From UBA12481 sp012523435 (GTDB taxonomy: Bacteria > Bacteroidota > Bacteroidia > Bacteroidales > UBA12481), in NCBI GenBank assembly GCA_028686135.1, contig JAQUCP010000011.1, positions 27,365-91,364 on the forward strand: a stretch of DNA of 64,000 nucleotides, in the 5' to 3' direction. A program made the position numbers and the translations under genes. Under the pieces are notes generated by a model. It made no database searches, was not told the origin of the DNA, and worked only from the letters and a program-made list of their open reading frames with translations. Of the stretch, positions 61,534-64,000 are shown one piece after another. Within the stretch, counting starts at the first letter, position 1. Each line of letters starts with the position of its first letter.

Positions 61534-63662
61534 AAAGAATTGCTCTGATTGTTCTTTTGAGCTACCTGATTATTAGCGGGGTAGCCGGACAGGATCTTAC
61601 CATTGAAAAGGCCGTAACACATGCTGGCTTTTATCCTAATGCACCGCGCCTGATCTGGGGCGGCCCGGCAGGCGGATATCTTGAGGTGAGAAATGACGAG
61701 TTGATCTCGACCGAGGTGCGAAAAGGTAAAGAATCGGTTTTGTTCACCCGTGGAGATTTGAATCAGGTTCTGGAGAAATCAGGTTTGGAACCCTTAAGAC
61801 GATTGGCTTTGCCGCAGGTCATGCCTGGTGGTGAGTTTCGGTTCAGAAGTGGGCAACTATTTGTGGATTACGACTGGAAGAAAGGGGTGGTAATTCGTAC
61901 CATAAAATTGCCAGAACGTCCAGCAAATCTGACCTTTTCTCCCGATAACCAAAAGATGGCTTTTACACGAGGAGCCAATATCTTCCTTTATGATGAGAAT
62001 GGTCAGGAGACCATGATTACTAACGATACCGAAGATGGTATTCTCAACGGACAAACCGTGTCGAGAAACGAGTTTGGCATCAGCGGAGGACTATTCTGGT
62101 CGCCCGAGGGTAACCTGTTGGCTTTCTATCGGAAAGATGAGCGCCAGGTGCCACTCTATCCCATCATGGATATGAGCAAAGTTCCTGCAGAACCCACCCC
62201 GATCCGATACCCTATGGCTGGTGGTCCGAGCGAGTATATCAGCCTGGGAATCTATGACTTAAAGACAGGTAAAACGATCTTTGTGGAGGAGAACGCCTTT
62301 GATGAAGAGCGTTATCTGACCAACATCACCTGGGATCCTACGGGCAGTCATATTTACATCGCTGTTTTAAATCGTGAACAGAATCATATGATGCTTAACC
62401 GGTATGATGCCCAGACTGGCCAGAAGCTTCTGACCCTGTTCGAGGAACGCTCCGACCAGTACGTAGAGCCCTCTAGAGGTCCGATCTTCAATCCAACTAA
62501 TCCTGAGCAGTTTATTTGGTTTAGTGAGCGCGACGGGTTTGATCACCTGTATTTGTACAATACCCAGGGGGAGATGATCCGGCAGTTGACTTCCGGAGAA
62601 TTTGTAGTCACCGGGTTTGCCGGCTGGGATCAAAAAGGGCGCAATATCTACATCATGTCAACGGAAGTGAGTCCACTGGAACGCCACTTTTACCGGGTTG
62701 ATGTTCAGACTGGCTCCCGTACCCGCCTCACTCCGGATGCAGGAAACCATTCTGTACAACTCAGTCCAGATGGTAAATACTTGATTGATAGTTATTCAAA
62801 CTATTCTGTTTCTCGCCGTATTCTGCTAGTCGATGAGAAAGGTAAAGAGGTTAGGCAACTGTTTGATGCACCTAATCCGCTGGCGGATGTGAAGCTGGGT
62901 GAGTATAAGCCCCTCACGATCAAGGCAGCTGATCGGAAGACCGATCTACATGGATTCATGATTCTTCCTCCTGATTTTGATCCATCGAAGAAATACCCGG
63001 TAGTGGTTTACGTCTATGGCGGTCCTCATGCCCAATTGGTTATGAATCAGTGGTTAGGAGGAGCATCCGGATGGCAGTATTATATGGCTCAGCAGGGATA
63101 TATCGCTTTTACCCTGGATAATCGGGGCTCCGATTCGCGAGGGCGCGATTTTGAACAGGTCATTCACCGGAACCTGGGGCAGGCTGAGATGGCCGATCAG
63201 CTCGAAGGAATCAATTATCTTTTCTCATTGCCTTATGTTGACCGTGAACGGATTGGAGTACATGGATGGAGCTTTGGCGGTTTCATGACGGTTTCTTTGA
63301 TGGTGAATCACCCCGATGTTTTCCAGGTTGGTGTGGCCGGAGGGCCGGTGATCGACTGGAAATACTATGAAGTGATGTACGGGGAGCGCTATATGGACAC
63401 CCCTCAGGAAAACCCGGATGGCTTTGAGCTCTCCAGTACGCTAAATAAGGTGAGAAATCTTCGCGGTCGACTGATGTTGATCCACGGAGATATCGACCCT
63501 GTGGTCGTGATGCAAAACTCCCTTGATTTTCTTAGAAAAGCTGTTTCGGAGGGTAAACTGGTGGATTTTATGGTGTATCCGCGACATGAACATAACGTTG
63601 GCGGCCGCGACCGGATTCATTTGATGAGAACCGTTACCCGCTATTTCGAAGACCACCTTTAG
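61530..63662 (+). CDS. S9-family peptidase, dipeptidyl-peptidase IV-like
   Basis: A 710-residue exported serine peptidase (signal peptide ending VAGQ near residue 20). An eight-bladed propeller-like region (TFSPDNQKMAFTRGANIFLYD, WSPEGNLLAFYRKDE) covers about 40-430. The alpha/beta hydrolase domain follows, with the nucleophile in GWSFGGFM near 580, Asp in HGDIDPVV near 655 and His in RHEHNVGG near 687. It releases X-Pro or X-Ala dipeptides from peptides in the periplasm. Together with the two M28 peptidases it suggests active peptide use. Confidence 0.94.
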   Translation: MKRIALIVLLSYLIISGVAGQDLTIEKAVTHAGFYPNAPRLIWGGPAGGYLEVRNDELISTEVRKGKESVLFTRGDLNQVLEKSGLEPLRRLALPQVMPGGEFRFRSGQLFVDYDWKKGVVIRTIKLPERPANLTFSPDNQKMAFTRGANIFLYDENGQETMITNDTEDGILNGQTVSRNEFGISGGLFWSPEGNLLAFYRKDERQVPLYPIMDMSKVPAEPTPIRYPMAGGPSEYISLGIYDLKTGKTIFVEENAFDEERYLTNITWDPTGSHIYIAVLNREQNHMMLNRYDAQTGQKLLTLFEERSDQYVEPSRGPIFNPTNPEQFIWFSERDGFDHLYLYNTQGEMIRQLTSGEFVVTGFAGWDQKGRNIYIMSTEVSPLERHFYRVDVQTGSRTRLTPDAGNHSVQLSPDGKYLIDSYSNYSVSRRILLVDEKGKEVRQLFDAPNPLADVKLGEYKPLTIKAADRKTDLHGFMILPPDFDPSKKYPVVVYVYGGPHAQLVMNQWLGGASGWQYYMAQQGYIAFTLDNRGSDSRGRDFEQVIHRNLGQAEMADQLEGINYLFSLPYVDRERIGVHGWSFGGFMTVSLMVNHPDVFQVGVAGGPVIDWKYYEVMYGERYMDTPQENPDGFELSSTLNKVRNLRGRLMLIHGDIDPVVVMQNSLDFLRKAVSEGKLVDFMVYPRHEHNVGGRDRIHLMRTVTRYFEDHL

Positions 63663-63811
63663 TCAGCAGCCAAAAGAACTCTCAACGTAAATATCAGTCT
63701 CTGAGTTCAGACCTGTAATGTGGGTCAAGGGAGACTTTTATCATGGAAAATCAGGGCAAAATGAGCTAACTTTACAAATTAACTAACCCTATAATAGGCT
63801 TTTTCATACAT

Positions 63812-64000
63812 ATGAAACATACTCCGTTCACCCATTTTCACCAGCAACTGGGCGCCCGCATGGAGCCGTTCGCCGGTTACCTAATGCCGATCGAATACTC
63901 AGGTATTAATAACGAACATATGCATGTTCGTGAAAAAGTTGGTGTGTTTGATGTCTCCCACATGGGAGAGTTCTGGGCAAAAGGACCACGTGCCTTCGAT
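63812..64000 (+). CDS. gcvT: Glycine cleavage system T protein (aminomethyltransferase), 5' part
   Basis: The first 63 codons of GcvT, open to the right edge. The protein begins MKHTPFTHFHQQLGARMEPFAGYLMPIEYSG and includes VGVFDVSHMGEF, the family signature near residue 48. It transfers the methylene group from the H-protein-bound aminomethyl to tetrahydrofolate. A near-consensus TAACTTTA lies about 45 bases upstream, after a 149-base intergenic stretch with no other feature seen. Confidence 0.95.
   Translation, partial: MKHTPFTHFHQQLGARMEPFAGYLMPIEYSGINNEHMHVREKVGVFDVSHMGEFWAKGPRAFD

Noticed and set aside
1..64000. Mobile elements, prophage or integrated island
   Set aside because: No transposase, integrase, terminal inverted repeats or tRNA-flanking duplication was seen; the single tRNA-Asp is followed directly by its terminator and an efflux operon.

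Overview
The window reads as chromosomal DNA of a Bacteroidota bacterium, probably in the Bacteroidales/Marinilabiliales neighbourhood (lower rank not resolvable by eye). Support comes from family content (DUF4105, DUF3822 next to rsmD, a six-S1 ribosomal protein with acidic and low-complexity tails, PnuC with a NadR-type kinase, TonB receptor with a carboxypeptidase-like plug extension, MnmD) and from exact or near-exact TAnnTTTG -7 promoter elements a short way upstream of many genes, with few clear Shine-Dalgarno sites. Two runs of exactly 100 N (19036-19135, 59307-59406) mark scaffold gaps of unknown true length, so this is probably a draft or metagenome assembly. Coding density is very high, with no gene-free stretch over 300 bases. 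One RNA gene (tRNA-Asp) was found, and no insertion sequence, phage, integrase or CRISPR array.

Layout: 1-2272 (minus) guaB followed by a parvulin-type prolyl isomerase cut by the window edge. 2294-9121 (plus) information-processing and stress genes: recQ, a DEDD 3'-5' exonuclease, a RelA-like ppGpp synthetase with a degenerate hydrolase domain, and tex. 9110-15489 holds a HAD hydrolase, mutS2, a sodium/alanine-type symporter with an unusual soluble insert, a small outer-membrane barrel protein and mnmD. 15547-18192 pairs an L-fucose-isomerase-family enzyme with a secreted protein made of an internally duplicated unknown domain.

18357-26632 is the most unusual part. It contains a small conserved protein; a membrane-anchored protein whose C-terminal half looks like two tandem MPN (JAMM-like) domains that have lost the zinc motif; an outer-membrane barrel protein; a small lipoprotein; a lipoprotein with four PKD repeats; then a convergent WYL-domain regulator and an unrecognised 188-residue protein. 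I propose the middle four genes as a candidate undescribed envelope-spanning system. The idea rests on gene order and fold impressions only.

26640-46905 carries envelope and catabolic functions: a DUF4105 protein, a Tat-exported Gfo/Idh/MocA oxidoreductase, tRNA-Asp, a complete RND efflux operon (adaptor, pump, TolC-like), a GH127/GH146-type lipoprotein, a TonB-dependent receptor with a partner lipoprotein, two tandem M28 aminopeptidases, and rsmD with DUF3822. 46990-54827 holds a RecD-like helicase and a nucleotide-sugar operon (ugd, uxs, rfbA, rfbC, rfbD, phosphosugar mutase) that makes UDP-glucuronate/UDP-xylose and most of dTDP-rhamnose but has no rfbB.

54950-64000 (plus) runs rpsA, rnz (whose 5' coding region contains what looks like the rpsA terminator), guaA (3' end lost in a gap), pnuC (5' end lost), a NadR-type kinase, a THUMP methyltransferase, a DPP-IV-type S9 peptidase, and the start of gcvT. 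Together these are housekeeping, nucleotide/cofactor salvage and surface polysaccharide functions, with one accessory envelope island near 18-25 kb.
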